Shown here: positions 15,584 to 23,176 of the stretch, piece after piece
Numbering within the stretch: position 1 is the first letter of the stretch
Layout of the letters: every line of letters starts with the position of its first letter
Source of the DNA: an uncultured bacterium
Lineage (GTDB): Bacteria; Patescibacteriota; Minisyncoccia; UBA9983
DNA length: 38,564 nucleotides
Reading direction: 5' to 3'
NCBI GenBank assembly: GCA_913009575.1
Contig: CAJVWH010000005.1
Coordinates: forward strand, 1 to 38,564
Notes under the pieces: model-generated
Seen by the model: the letters and a program-made list of their open reading frames with translations, nothing else
What the model was told of the DNA's origin: nothing
Database searches by the model: none
Made by a program: the position numbers and the translations under genes

Positions 15584-17263
15584 ATGAAACAATGGGTTGT
15601 AAGAAAAGAGGTGAGCAAAAATCTGCCGGAGCAGATTTTGTTTTATAGGGGGATAAAAACCACGGAGGAAGCGGAAAAATTTTTGAATCCCGATTATGAA
15701 GAGGAGTTGCACGACCCTTTTAAAATTTTAAATATGGACAAGGCGGTGAGTAGAATTTTACAAGCGATAAAAAAGAATGAGGCAATAATTATTTTTGGCG
15801 ACTATGATGCGGATGGCGTTTGTTCCAGCGTCATCTTCCATGATTTTTTCAAGAAAATCGGTTTTGAGAATTTTTACGTTCATATCCCAGACAGGAATTT
15901 GGATGGATACGGTTTGACATTTGAGGCGATTGATAAATTCATCAAACGAAAAGCCGGCCTTATAATTACCCTTGATTGCGGGATAACCGATTTTGCGGAA
16001 GTTGAGAGGGCGAATTCAGCCGGTCTTGATGTGGTTATTATTGACCATCATCTTGCCAACGCAAAATTGCCCGATGCCGCCGCTGTCGTGGATGCAAAAC
16101 AAAAAGACGACCCCTATCCTTTTAAATCTTTATGTGGAGCTGGGGTTGCCTTTAAGACTGTTCAAGCCATGATTTTTAACGGAGATTTTAATATTGTCCC
16201 AGGTTGGGAAAAATGGCTTTTGGATTTGGTTGCCATTGCCACAGTTGCCGATATGGTTCCTCTTGTTGGCGAAAACCGCGCACTTGTTTATTATGGTCTT
16301 CAAGTTTTGAGAAAGACTCGGCGAGCCGGCTTGCTTTCATTTTTGAGGAGATTGGATATTAATCTTTCAGGAGTCAATGAAGACGATATCGGTTTTATGA
16401 TTGCGCCGCGCATCAACATTGCCAGCAGGATGGAGCATGCCAATACCAGTTTTGCCCTTTTGACGACTGAATCGTCAGAGGAGTCAGATTGGATTGGCGG
16501 ACATTTGGAAGTGATGAATAATGACAGAAAGCGAATCGTTGAAAATATTTTAAGAAAAGCCAATAAAAGGATTGAAAAATCCGGTGAAATGCCGAAAGTG
16601 ATTGTTGAAGGCGATATGGGCTGGCATCCCGGCGTTTTGGGAATAGCCGCTAATCGTATGGTTGAAAAATACGGCATACCCGTTTTTTTGTGGGGAGAAG
16701 CGAATGCAAAAAAAATTAGAGGTTCTTGCAGGAGTGACGGGACGGTGAATTTGGTTGAATTGATGAAGGTATTGCCGAAAGGTGTTTTAACGGAGTATGG
16801 CGGGCATGCCATGGCGGGAGGTTTTGGGGTAAAAGAAGAAAAAATCGCCGAGTTTAAAGATGAGATTGTGAAAGCTTACGAAAAGGTCCCAAAGCAAAAA
16901 ATAGAAAACGGGATTTTGAACATAGACAAAGAATTAAAAATCGGCGATGTAGATTGGAAAACTTGGGCATTAATAGAGAAATTACAGCCTTTTGGTATGG
17001 AAAATCCAAAACCGGTTTTTCTTTTTTCCGGTTTGGAGATTTTTAACGTAAAAAAATTCGGAAATGGCGGAATTCATCTCGGACTGGATTTCAAAAAATC
17101 AGACAATAAAATTGTTTCGGCAATAGGATTTTTTATCGCCAATGATAAAAAATTTGATTTGCGGGCGGGGCAGAAAATAGACCTAGTTGCCTCATTGGAA
17201 AAATCCACTTTTCGCAATTATCCAGAACTGCGCTTGAGAATAATTGATTTAAAGGTAAAATAA
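15584..17263 (+). CDS. recJ: Single-stranded-DNA-specific exonuclease RecJ
   Basis: 559 residues, a usual RecJ size. DHH phosphoesterase with motif I FGDYDADGVC (D73, D75, D77), motif II D131-C-G, motif III D154-H-H, and the DHHA1 motifs GWHPGVLGIAANRM, RGSCRS and YGGHAMAGGFG. The C-terminal OB-type region follows. RecJ degrades ssDNA 5' to 3' with Mn2+ in recombination and repair. It starts a run of five genes (recJ, rnh, comEC N and C parts, ndk) with short gaps or overlaps; together with comEC this points to DNA uptake and recombination. Confidence 0.96.
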   Translation: MKQWVVRKEVSKNLPEQILFYRGIKTTEEAEKFLNPDYEEELHDPFKILNMDKAVSRILQAIKKNEAIIIFGDYDADGVCSSVIFHDFFKKIGFENFYVHIPDRNLDGYGLTFEAIDKFIKRKAGLIITLDCGITDFAEVERANSAGLDVVIIDHHLANAKLPDAAAVVDAKQKDDPYPFKSLCGAGVAFKTVQAMIFNGDFNIVPGWEKWLLDLVAIATVADMVPLVGENRALVYYGLQVLRKTRRAGLLSFLRRLDINLSGVNEDDIGFMIAPRINIASRMEHANTSFALLTTESSEESDWIGGHLEVMNNDRKRIVENILRKANKRIEKSGEMPKVIVEGDMGWHPGVLGIAANRMVEKYGIPVFLWGEANAKKIRGSCRSDGTVNLVELMKVLPKGVLTEYGGHAMAGGFGVKEEKIAEFKDEIVKAYEKVPKQKIENGILNIDKELKIGDVDWKTWALIEKLQPFGMENPKPVFLFSGLEIFNVKKFGNGGIHLGLDFKKSDNKIVSAIGFFIANDKKFDLRAGQKIDLVASLEKSTFRNYPELRLRIIDLKVK

Positions 17264-17267
17264 AACG

Positions 17268-17711
17268 ATGGTAAGGGAGAAAATAATCACTTACACGGAT
17301 GGCGGGTCAAGGGGTAATCCCGGACCGGCGGGAATCGGTGTCGTTATTGCCGACAGAAAGAATTCTGTGATAAAAGAGTATTCTAAAGATATTGGAACGC
17401 GTACCAATAACGAGGCGGAATACGAAGCTGTTATTTTTGCTTTACAGAAAATCAAACAATTGTTCGGAAAAGAGAGAGCGAAAAAAATGGAGATAGAAAT
17501 GAAAATGGACAGCGAATTGGTGGCACGCCAACTTGGAGGAAAATACAAAATCCAAGAAGAGAAATTGTTTCCGTTGTTTATAAAAATATGGAATTTGCGG
17601 ATGGATTTCGGTAAAATTTCTTTTACGGAAATCCCGCGCGGAAAAAATAAAGAAGCCGACCGACTTGCCAACGAGGCGATGGACAAAAGAGAAACAAAAA
17701 AGATGTTTTGA
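17268..17711 (+). CDS. rnhA: Ribonuclease HI-family protein
   Basis: 147 residues. RNase H fold with metal-binding acidic residues D11 (TDGGSRGNPGPAG), E49 (TNNEAEY), D81 (KMDSELV) and D131 (EADRLANEAMD). It cleaves RNA in RNA-DNA hybrids. The form without a basic protrusion but with the 'SELVARQLGGKYKI' segment is like the ribonuclease HI/reverse-transcriptase-like proteins common in many phyla. The gene begins 4 bases after recJ. Confidence 0.92.
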   Translation: MVREKIITYTDGGSRGNPGPAGIGVVIADRKNSVIKEYSKDIGTRTNNEAEYEAVIFALQKIKQLFGKERAKKMEIEMKMDSELVARQLGGKYKIQEEKLFPLFIKIWNLRMDFGKISFTEIPRGKNKEADRLANEAMDKRETKKMF

Positions 17712-17723
17712 TTTTTTGTTATT

Positions 17724-19202
17724 ATGAGTCAAAGATTGATGATGATTTTTTTGGCTGGTTTTATTGGCGGGGTAATGCTCCGTTCTTTTGTAAATTTCGG
17801 TCGGGCGTTTGCCGGGCTTTTTATTTTACTCGGCATAATTTTTATGCTTGTTAGACTTGTTAGACACTCGGTGTCTAACACTAAGATTTTTTTGTATATT
17901 GCGATTTTTTTGATTGCGGCCGGCTTTGGTATGGCGCGTTATGAAATTAAAGATACCTCTCCGGATTTGAGCCGGTTTGAATCAGTAATCGGTCGCGGCG
18001 GACAAGTTGAGTTAGACGGACTTGTCGTTGATGAGCCGGACGAGCGGGAAAATTACACTCGGCTTGTTGTTGAGTCCCCGCCTAGCGGGGCAGGCGGGGC
18101 GAAAATTCTTATTTACGCCCAACATTATCCGGAGTTTAAATATGGCAACGAGATAAAAGTGTCCGGCGTTCTTAGGAGACCGAAAAATATGGATGATTCG
18201 TTTGACTGGCGGGCGTATCTGGCGAAAGATGATATTTATTATGAAATGTTTTATCCGAAAATCGGATTGACTGCAGACGGAAAAGGAAATTGGATTAAGC
18301 GCCAATTATTCGCATTCAAGGAAAAATATCTTGGCGCTTTGGCAAAAGTTATTCCCGAGCCCGAATCCGCTTTTATGGGCGGACTCACGGTGGGCGCAAA
18401 GCGGGCGATAGGGAAGAGTTTGTTGGAGGATTTCAGAAAGACGGGCATTATCCATATCGTCGTGCTGTCCGGATACAACATTTCACTTGTGGCGGACAGT
18501 ATTATGCGCGGCTTGAGTTTTCTTCCAGGAGTTTTCGGAATAAGTTTGGGCGTCTTGGGAATTATTCTTTTCGCCGTAATGACAGGCGCTTCCGCTACCG
18601 TGGTGCGCGCTTCACTAATGGCGTTGTTGGTTATTTTGGCGCGGGCGACGGGCAGGATTTACGAAATAACCTGGGCACTTTTTCTCACGGGCTTTTTTAT
18701 GGTTTTGCATAATCCGAAAATCTTGCGTTTTGACACGGGATTTCAGCTTTCTTTTTTAGCGACTTTCGCCCTTATCTGGCTCGCTCCGCACATTGAGAAA
18801 AAATTGCATTTCGTTCCGAAAAAATTCAAGTTTCGCGAAATCGCGTCCGCCACAATCTCCGCCCAGATTTTCGTCTTGCCCTTGCTTCTCTATAAGATGG
18901 GGATGTTTTCCGTTGTGAGCATCCCCGTCAATCTTTTGGTTTTGCTTTTTGTGCCGGTGACAATGCTTTTTGGTTTTCTCACCGGAATAATCGGAATGTT
19001 TTCCGCAATTTTAAGCGTTCCCTTCGGTTGGATTAGTTTTGTTTTTTTGCAGTATGAACTATGGATAGTGGAAGGTTTCGCCAAACTTCCATTTGCTTCG
19101 TTTAATGTCCCGCGCTTTCCCCTCGCGGCGATGCTGATTATGTACGCGATTTATGGGATAATTATTTATAAATTGAATGGAAAAAATAAAAAAGCAATTT
19201 AA
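17724..19202 (+). CDS. comEC: ComEC/Rec2 N-terminal part (competence membrane channel)
   Basis: 492 residues. An N-terminal transmembrane region and DUF4131-like OB segment (RGGQVELDGLVVDEPDERENYTRLVVE...VSGVLRRP) are followed by the multi-spanning Competence domain (GLTVGAKRAIGKSLLEDFRKTGIIHIVVLSGYNISLVADSI). It forms the inner-membrane channel for transforming DNA. The C-terminal metallo-beta-lactamase domain that normally completes ComEC is encoded separately by the next gene, which overlaps by 26 bases. Two palindromic elements lie within the coding sequence (residues ~45-54 and ~118-126). Confidence 0.9.
   Translation: MSQRLMMIFLAGFIGGVMLRSFVNFGRAFAGLFILLGIIFMLVRLVRHSVSNTKIFLYIAIFLIAAGFGMARYEIKDTSPDLSRFESVIGRGGQVELDGLVVDEPDERENYTRLVVESPPSGAGGAKILIYAQHYPEFKYGNEIKVSGVLRRPKNMDDSFDWRAYLAKDDIYYEMFYPKIGLTADGKGNWIKRQLFAFKEKYLGALAKVIPEPESAFMGGLTVGAKRAIGKSLLEDFRKTGIIHIVVLSGYNISLVADSIMRGLSFLPGVFGISLGVLGIILFAVMTGASATVVRASLMALLVILARATGRIYEITWALFLTGFFMVLHNPKILRFDTGFQLSFLATFALIWLAPHIEKKLHFVPKKFKFREIASATISAQIFVLPLLLYKMGMFSVVSIPVNLLVLLFVPVTMLFGFLTGIIGMFSAILSVPFGWISFVFLQYELWIVEGFAKLPFASFNVPRFPLAAMLIMYAIYGIIIYKLNGKNKKAI
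17858..17880. repeat. In-frame palindrome in comEC (first)
   Basis: Arms tgttagacac and gtgtctaaca, centre tcg. It is preceded by a direct repeat of cttgttaga. It encodes LVRHSVSN between transmembrane segments. Confidence 0.65.
18076..18099. repeat. GC-rich in-frame palindrome in comEC (second)
   Basis: Arms ccccgcct and aggcgggg with centre agcggggc; an alternative inner hairpin is ccccgc-cta-gcgggg. Much more GC-rich than its surroundings. It encodes SPPSGAGGA, a loop insertion inside the OB-like domain. Confidence 0.75.
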
Positions 19203-20034
19203 ATATTATTTTGTCGGTTTATTGTTTTTAATCACTATTTTTGTTTGGTACGCTGTTTGCGCAGAAACGCGGAGCGGGCTGACGGTCGCTTTTTTGGATG
19301 TCGGGCAAGGAGACGCTATTTTTATTGAATCGCCGAACGGCAACCAGCTTTTGCTTGACGCCGGTCCGAACGATAAAGTTCTGCGCGAGCTTTCAAAAAT
19401 AATGCCCTTTTACGACCGCTCCATTGATATGATAATTGAATCGCATCCGGATAAGGACCATATCGGAGGATTTGTTGAAGTGTTGAGAAGATATAATGTG
19501 GACTTGGCGATGGAGCCCGGAGTTCACTCCAAGAGCGCCGTTTACAGAGAATTGAATAATCTTATCGCCGAAAAAGGCATTAAGAAAATTTTAGCGAGGA
19601 GAGGAATGAGGGTGGATTTCGGCGATGGAGTTTATTTGAATATATTGTTTCCCGACAGAGATGTTTCAAACGTGGACACTAACACCGCTTCCATTGTCGC
19701 GAAACTCGTTTACGGAAAAACTTCCTTTTTGCTCACCGGCGATTCGCCCAAAGCGATAGAAAATTATCTTGTTTCAGTTGACGGAGAGAGTTTGAAAAGT
19801 GATGTGCTCAAAGTTGGGCATCATGGTTCAAAGACTTCCGCCTCAGAACTTTTTTTCGGGTATGTTTCTCCGCGATACGCGATAATTTCCGCCGGCGCGG
19901 GCAATCGTTACGGCCATCCACACAAGGAAACAATTGATTTGCTGGACCAATTTGAGATTCCGATTCTAAGTACTATCAACCTCGGCACCATTAAAATAAA
20001 AAGCGACGGCAAAGGGATAATGATTGCAAATTAA
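19177..20034 (+). CDS. ComEC C-terminal metallo-beta-lactamase domain as a separate protein
   Basis: 285 residues. An N-terminal membrane segment (~7-27) is followed by an MBL-fold domain: FLDVGQGDAIFIE, LLLDAGPND, ESHPDKDHIGG (HxxxDH-type metal site), LLTGDSPK and VGHHGSKTSAS. In one-piece ComEC this periplasmic/extracellular domain degrades the incoming non-transported DNA strand. Having its own membrane anchor and a 26-base overlap with the channel gene suggests the two parts reassemble at the membrane. A stand-alone anchored MBL nuclease is the alternative. Confidence 0.88.
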   Translation: MEKIKKQFKYYFVGLLFLITIFVWYAVCAETRSGLTVAFLDVGQGDAIFIESPNGNQLLLDAGPNDKVLRELSKIMPFYDRSIDMIIESHPDKDHIGGFVEVLRRYNVDLAMEPGVHSKSAVYRELNNLIAEKGIKKILARRGMRVDFGDGVYLNILFPDRDVSNVDTNTASIVAKLVYGKTSFLLTGDSPKAIENYLVSVDGESLKSDVLKVGHHGSKTSASELFFGYVSPRYAIISAGAGNRYGHPHKETIDLLDQFEIPILSTINLGTIKIKSDGKGIMIAN

Positions 20035-20050
20035 GAGAAAATTTTTTAAT

Positions 20051-20539
20051 ATGGATATTATGAAGAAAGAACAAACTTTAATCATAATCAAGCCGGACGC
20101 CCTGCAGAGAAGTTTGATGGGTGAAATTATCAACCGCTTTGAGAGAAAGGGTTTGAAAATTGTGGGAATGAAGATGGTGCAGTTGGAAGACGTCCTGCTG
20201 GATGAGCACTACTGCCACCACAAAGGCAAGCCATTTTTTGAATCTCTGAAAAAATTTATGAAATCCGCGCCGGTTGTCGTTTTGGTTCTTTCGGGCATTA
20301 ACGCCGTGAAGGCCACCCGCTTGATTGTCGGCGCTACAAAAGGCTATGAGGCAGATGCCGGAACTATCCGGGGCGACCTTTCCATCAGCGGACAGGCGAA
20401 CATTGTCCACGCCTCCGACTCGTCTGAAAACGCCGAAGGGGAGATAAAAAGATTTTTCAAGCTGGATGAATTGTTTGAATACAAAAAAATTGATTATGAA
20501 TTTGTTTACGGGGAGGAGGAACGAGAGGAAAATTTTTAA
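20051..20539 (+). CDS. ndk: Nucleoside-diphosphate kinase
   Basis: About 162 residues from ATG 20051 (MDIMKKEQTLIIIKPDALQRS); ATG 20060 is an alternative, and the ORF-track start at 20024 adds non-conserved residues. Conserved core: IIKPDALQRSLMGEIINRFERKGLKIVGMK, the active-site histidine in NIVHASDSSENAEGEI, and GTIRGDLS. It transfers gamma-phosphate between NTPs and NDPs through a phosphohistidine. The C-terminus is extended and acidic (YGEEEREENF). It ends 2 bases before the 6S-like RNA promoter. Confidence 0.94.
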   Translation: MDIMKKEQTLIIIKPDALQRSLMGEIINRFERKGLKIVGMKMVQLEDVLLDEHYCHHKGKPFFESLKKFMKSAPVVVLVLSGINAVKATRLIVGATKGYEADAGTIRGDLSISGQANIVHASDSSENAEGEIKRFFKLDELFEYKKIDYEFVYGEEEREENF

Positions 20540-20540
20540 C

Positions 20541-20568
20541 TTGAAATATTGTATTTTTGGAATACAAT
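20541..20568 (+). promoter_or_regulatory. Promoter of the structured RNA
   Basis: TTGAAA (20541-20546), 16-base spacer, TACAAT (20563-20568). The expected start, 8-9 bases later, falls on the first G of the RNA's closing stem. An 11-bp perfect hairpin (aatattgtatt/aatacaatatt, loop tttgg, 20545-20571) overlaps the promoter and could act as the ndk transcript end or as an operator. Confidence 0.6.
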
Positions 20569-20576
20569 ATTAAATA

Positions 20577-20702
20577 GGTTATTGGGGTATAACTTCCTAG
20601 ACTAAGTTATAACTCATGGGAGCCTTATATCCTGTTTCGCCTTGGCGGAGCTATGCGGGCACCCACCTGGCGTAACGCTGGGAGAGTTTATCCCCAATAA
20701 CC
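20577..20702 (+). ncRNA. ssrS: Structured small RNA, probably 6S RNA
   Basis: The ends form a perfect 11-bp closing stem (ggttattgggg / ccccaataacc). Inside are an 8-bp hairpin (tataactt/aagttata) and a region tgggagcc...cgccttggcgg...gcgggcacccacct that I associate from memory with 6S RNA. The stem-bubble layout with its own promoter and a downstream terminator fits a free small RNA. 6S RNA binds sigma70-polymerase and tunes transcription in slow growth. At about 126 nt for the closed structure it is shorter than the usual 160-200, which is the main doubt. There is no ORF across it. Confidence 0.65.
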
Positions 20703-20712
20703 GAAAGAGTGT

Positions 20713-20737
20713 CCGCTGAAAGGCGGCTTTTCTTTTT
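20713..20737 (+). terminator. Terminator of the structured RNA
   Basis: Short hairpin ccgc-tgaaag-gcgg followed by cttttcttttt. A competing fold pairs gcggctt (20723-20729) with aagccgc (20742-20748). The orientation of the T tract supports transcription from the plus strand. Confidence 0.55.
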
Positions 20738-20750
20738 GCACAAGCCGCGC

Positions 20751-20756
20751 TATAAT
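20751..20756 (+). promoter_or_regulatory. -10 box before the small membrane protein
   Basis: TATAAT with the ATG at 20767 after 10 bases; no clear -35. It is another near-leaderless arrangement and it supports ATG 20767 over the TTG start at 20758 in the ORF track. Confidence 0.45.
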
Positions 20757-20766
20757 ATTGTATACA

Positions 20767-21210
20767 ATGCTTTCCAAACAAAAGTTCCTGCTGTTTACGG
20801 TTTTACTGCTTATCTTGATTATCATTTTACACTCGTTGGCGCTTTATTTTTTTCTTTATTGGAGAATTTGGTGGTTTGACAATGTTCTTCATTTTTTGGG
20901 AGGTGCGTGGCTGGCATCTTCGCTTTTCTATTGGGTGTATTTTTCAAAAAAGATAAAAGGAGATGCTTTTCCGTTATTTTTTGTTTTGATTATGCTTGTG
21001 GGATTTTCCGCAATTGGCGGAATTCTTTGGGAGATTTGCGAATTTTTTTACGATCACTTGCTCGGAAGGAATATTGGTATGGCGCTGCAATTCGGAGTGG
21101 CGGATACCGTGACGGATTTGTTTTTTGATTTGCTCGGCGGACTGGTGTCCGGATTAATATTTATCAAAATGTTAGGAAAACATGAAGAACAAAAACGAAA
21201 ACAAAATTAA
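20767..21210 (+). CDS. Small integral membrane protein, DUF2238/YjdF-like
   Basis: 147 residues from ATG 20767, with about four transmembrane segments. Conserved polar motifs in the membrane are WWFDNVLHFLGGAWLA, GILWEICEFFYD and DTVTDLFFDLLGGLVSGL. The pattern Asp/His, Glu-x2-Glu and Asp-x3-Asp matches the DUF2238/YjdF group of inner-membrane proteins of unknown function. The next gene begins inside its last 29 bases, so the two are coupled. Confidence 0.7.
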   Translation: MLSKQKFLLFTVLLLILIIILHSLALYFFLYWRIWWFDNVLHFLGGAWLASSLFYWVYFSKKIKGDAFPLFFVLIMLVGFSAIGGILWEICEFFYDHLLGRNIGMALQFGVADTVTDLFFDLLGGLVSGLIFIKMLGKHEEQKRKQN

Positions 21211-22594
21211 TGGAACTAAACTCACATTTTACGGAGGTGCGCAGGAGGTAACAGGTTCCAATTATCTTTTGGAAACAAAATCAAACGGACAGAAGACTAA
21301 AATTTTGATTGACTGCGGTCTTGTTCAGGGAACGAAAATAAGCGAGGATAAAAACGATGACCCTTTTTTATACGACCCTTCTTCCGTCAGCGGTCTTTTT
21401 ATCACTCACGCCCATCTTGACCACATAGGCAAAGTTCCGAAACTGGTAAAAGATGGTTTTAGGGGAAAAATTTTTTCAACTCCTCCCACTCGGGATTTTG
21501 CCAAACTGATGCTCGTTGACAGCTTGGGAATAATGGAAAAAGAGGCGAGAAGAGACAAGAAAAAAAGGACTATTTATTCGGAAAGTGATGTTGAAAGAGC
21601 CATGAGCCAGTGGGAAGTCCTTGACTATCATCAAGAATTAAGCCTGCCTGCAGCCGGCGGAGGCTTTAAAATAAATTTCAGGGAAGCGGGGCATATTATG
21701 GGTTCGGCAATGGTTGAGATTGAGAATAAAGGGAAAAAGATTCTTTTCACCGGTGATTTGGGAAATCCTCCCAACCCTCTTTTAAGGGATATGGAGAAAG
21801 TTACGGACATTGATTTTCTTGTTATTGAGAGTACTTACGGAGACCGCGAGCATGAAAAGTTAAGCGGCGCCAAACTTAAACTTGAAAGGACGATTGAAAA
21901 TACCGTGCGTAAAGACGGAGTGTTGATGATTCCCGCCTTTTCACTTGAGCGCACGCAAAAACTCCTTTTTCAGATAGACGACCTTGTTGAACATGGCCGT
22001 ATTCCGCGAGTGCCCATTTTTCTTGACAGTCCCTTGGCGATTAAGGCGACAAAAATTTATAAAAAATATCAGAGATATTACAATGAAAACGCCAAGGATA
22101 TAATCCGTTCGGGCGACGAACTCTTCCAATTTCCGGGACTTAAAATGACAATTGCCACGGAGGAGTCAAAAGCCATTAATAATGTTCCACCGCCGAAAAT
22201 CATCATTGCCGGCTCAGGGATGTCTAATGGCGGGAGAATTATTCATCACGAGCTTCGTTACCTGCCGGACCGTAAAAACACATTGCTTTTAATCGGCTAT
22301 CAGGCGGCCGGTTCTTTGGGGAGGATGCTGCAGGAGAGGATGAAGTCAGTGAGGATTTTGGGCGAAACCGTTTCTGTGAGGGCGCGCGTGGAAAATATTC
22401 GCGGTTATTCCGCCCATCCCGATATGAACCAACTTTTTGATTTTGTCCACAACACAGCCGACACAGTGAAGAAAGTCTTTGTCGTACAGGGAGAACCGAA
22501 ATCATCTTTATTTTTCACACAGCGTTTGCGCGATTATCTGGGGGTTAACGCGATGGTACCCAAAATTGGAGATTCTTTTGAACTTAATGTATAA
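21182..22594 (+). CDS. Metallo-beta-lactamase/beta-CASP RNA-processing nuclease
   Basis: 470 residues. The MBL motif HAHLDH (residues 76-81), H171 (EAGHIMGSA), D192 (FTGDLG) and a beta-CASP domain (IESTYGDREH, SGMSNGGRIIHHE, GYSAHPDMNQL) identify a CPSF73-like/YsiH-type RNA nuclease rather than RNase J. The start of the conserved part is TKLTFYGGAQEVTGSNYLLE. It probably cleaves or trims RNA with two zinc ions. The C-terminal part (VFVVQGEPKSSLFFTQRL) is also typical. It overlaps the preceding membrane gene by 29 bases. Confidence 0.92.
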   Translation: MKNKNENKINGTKLTFYGGAQEVTGSNYLLETKSNGQKTKILIDCGLVQGTKISEDKNDDPFLYDPSSVSGLFITHAHLDHIGKVPKLVKDGFRGKIFSTPPTRDFAKLMLVDSLGIMEKEARRDKKKRTIYSESDVERAMSQWEVLDYHQELSLPAAGGGFKINFREAGHIMGSAMVEIENKGKKILFTGDLGNPPNPLLRDMEKVTDIDFLVIESTYGDREHEKLSGAKLKLERTIENTVRKDGVLMIPAFSLERTQKLLFQIDDLVEHGRIPRVPIFLDSPLAIKATKIYKKYQRYYNENAKDIIRSGDELFQFPGLKMTIATEESKAINNVPPPKIIIAGSGMSNGGRIIHHELRYLPDRKNTLLLIGYQAAGSLGRMLQERMKSVRILGETVSVRARVENIRGYSAHPDMNQLFDFVHNTADTVKKVFVVQGEPKSSLFFTQRLRDYLGVNAMVPKIGDSFELNV

Positions 22595-22595
22595 T
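22566..22595 (+). promoter_or_regulatory. Promoter of the SLOG-protein gene
   Basis: TTGGAG (22566-22571), 18-base spacer, perfect TATAAT (22590-22595), then ATG after 6 bases. It overlaps the stop codon of the beta-CASP gene. Predicted leaderless. Confidence 0.6.
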
Positions 22596-22601
22596 TAAAC
22601 C

Positions 22602-23174
22602 ATGAATACCCAACGGCACCCTCATCTTAAAATAAAATTGTGTGTTTCCGGCGCGGCGGAAACCGGGCATTGCGGTCCGAATGCCCTTGAGAAAGCGAAA
22701 GAGTTGGGCAGAGAAATAATAAAGCATGGTTGCGTTCTTGTTACGGGCGCGACTACCGGCTTTCCCTTTTGGTCCGCCATGGGCGCTAAGGAAATTGACG
22801 GAATTTCCATTGGACTTTCTCCGGCTTCTTCTGAAATTGAACATGTTGAAAAATACAAACTCCCATTGGAATATCTAGACTTGATTATTTTCACGGGTTT
22901 TGGCTATTCCGGGAGAAACTTGCTCCTCACACGTTCGGCGGATGCTATTCTTGTCGGTTGCGGAAGAATGGGCACGCTTAATGAATTCACTATTGCTTTT
23001 GAGGACGATAAGCCGATAGGAGTTTTGGAGGGTGATTGGGAGATGGACGAAACCATAAAAGAAGTTATAAAGAGAGCTCATCGCGGTTTGGGGAAAGTCG
23101 TTTTTGACACCGATCCCAAACGCCTGGTTGAAAAAGTGATTGAACTTGTCAACAAAGATAAAATTTCTCGCTAA
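22602..23174 (+). CDS. SLOG/LOG-like Rossmann protein
   Basis: 190 residues. Rossmann-type nucleotide-binding fold of the SLOG (TIGR00725/lysine-decarboxylase-like) superfamily: CVSGAAETGHCGP, VLVTGATTGFPFWSAMGAKEIDG and GCGRMGTLNEFTIAFEDDKPIGVLEG. The last corresponds to the PGGxGTxxE motif of LOG proteins, here GCGRMGTLNE. The first Gly of the motif is changed and the Arg/Glu pair of cytokinin-activating LOG enzymes is not clear, so the substrate is unknown. Co-directional with the permease gene 2 bases downstream. Confidence 0.75.
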   Translation: MNTQRHPHLKIKLCVSGAAETGHCGPNALEKAKELGREIIKHGCVLVTGATTGFPFWSAMGAKEIDGISIGLSPASSEIEHVEKYKLPLEYLDLIIFTGFGYSGRNLLLTRSADAILVGCGRMGTLNEFTIAFEDDKPIGVLEGDWEMDETIKEVIKRAHRGLGKVVFDTDPKRLVEKVIELVNKDKISR

Positions 23175-23176
23175 CA

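Noticed and set aside
22648-22672. Palindrome-like tttccggcgcggcggaaa in the SLOG gene as another mobile element
   Set aside because: It encodes residues expected in the SLOG first loop and has a wide centre, so chance or codon effects explain it.
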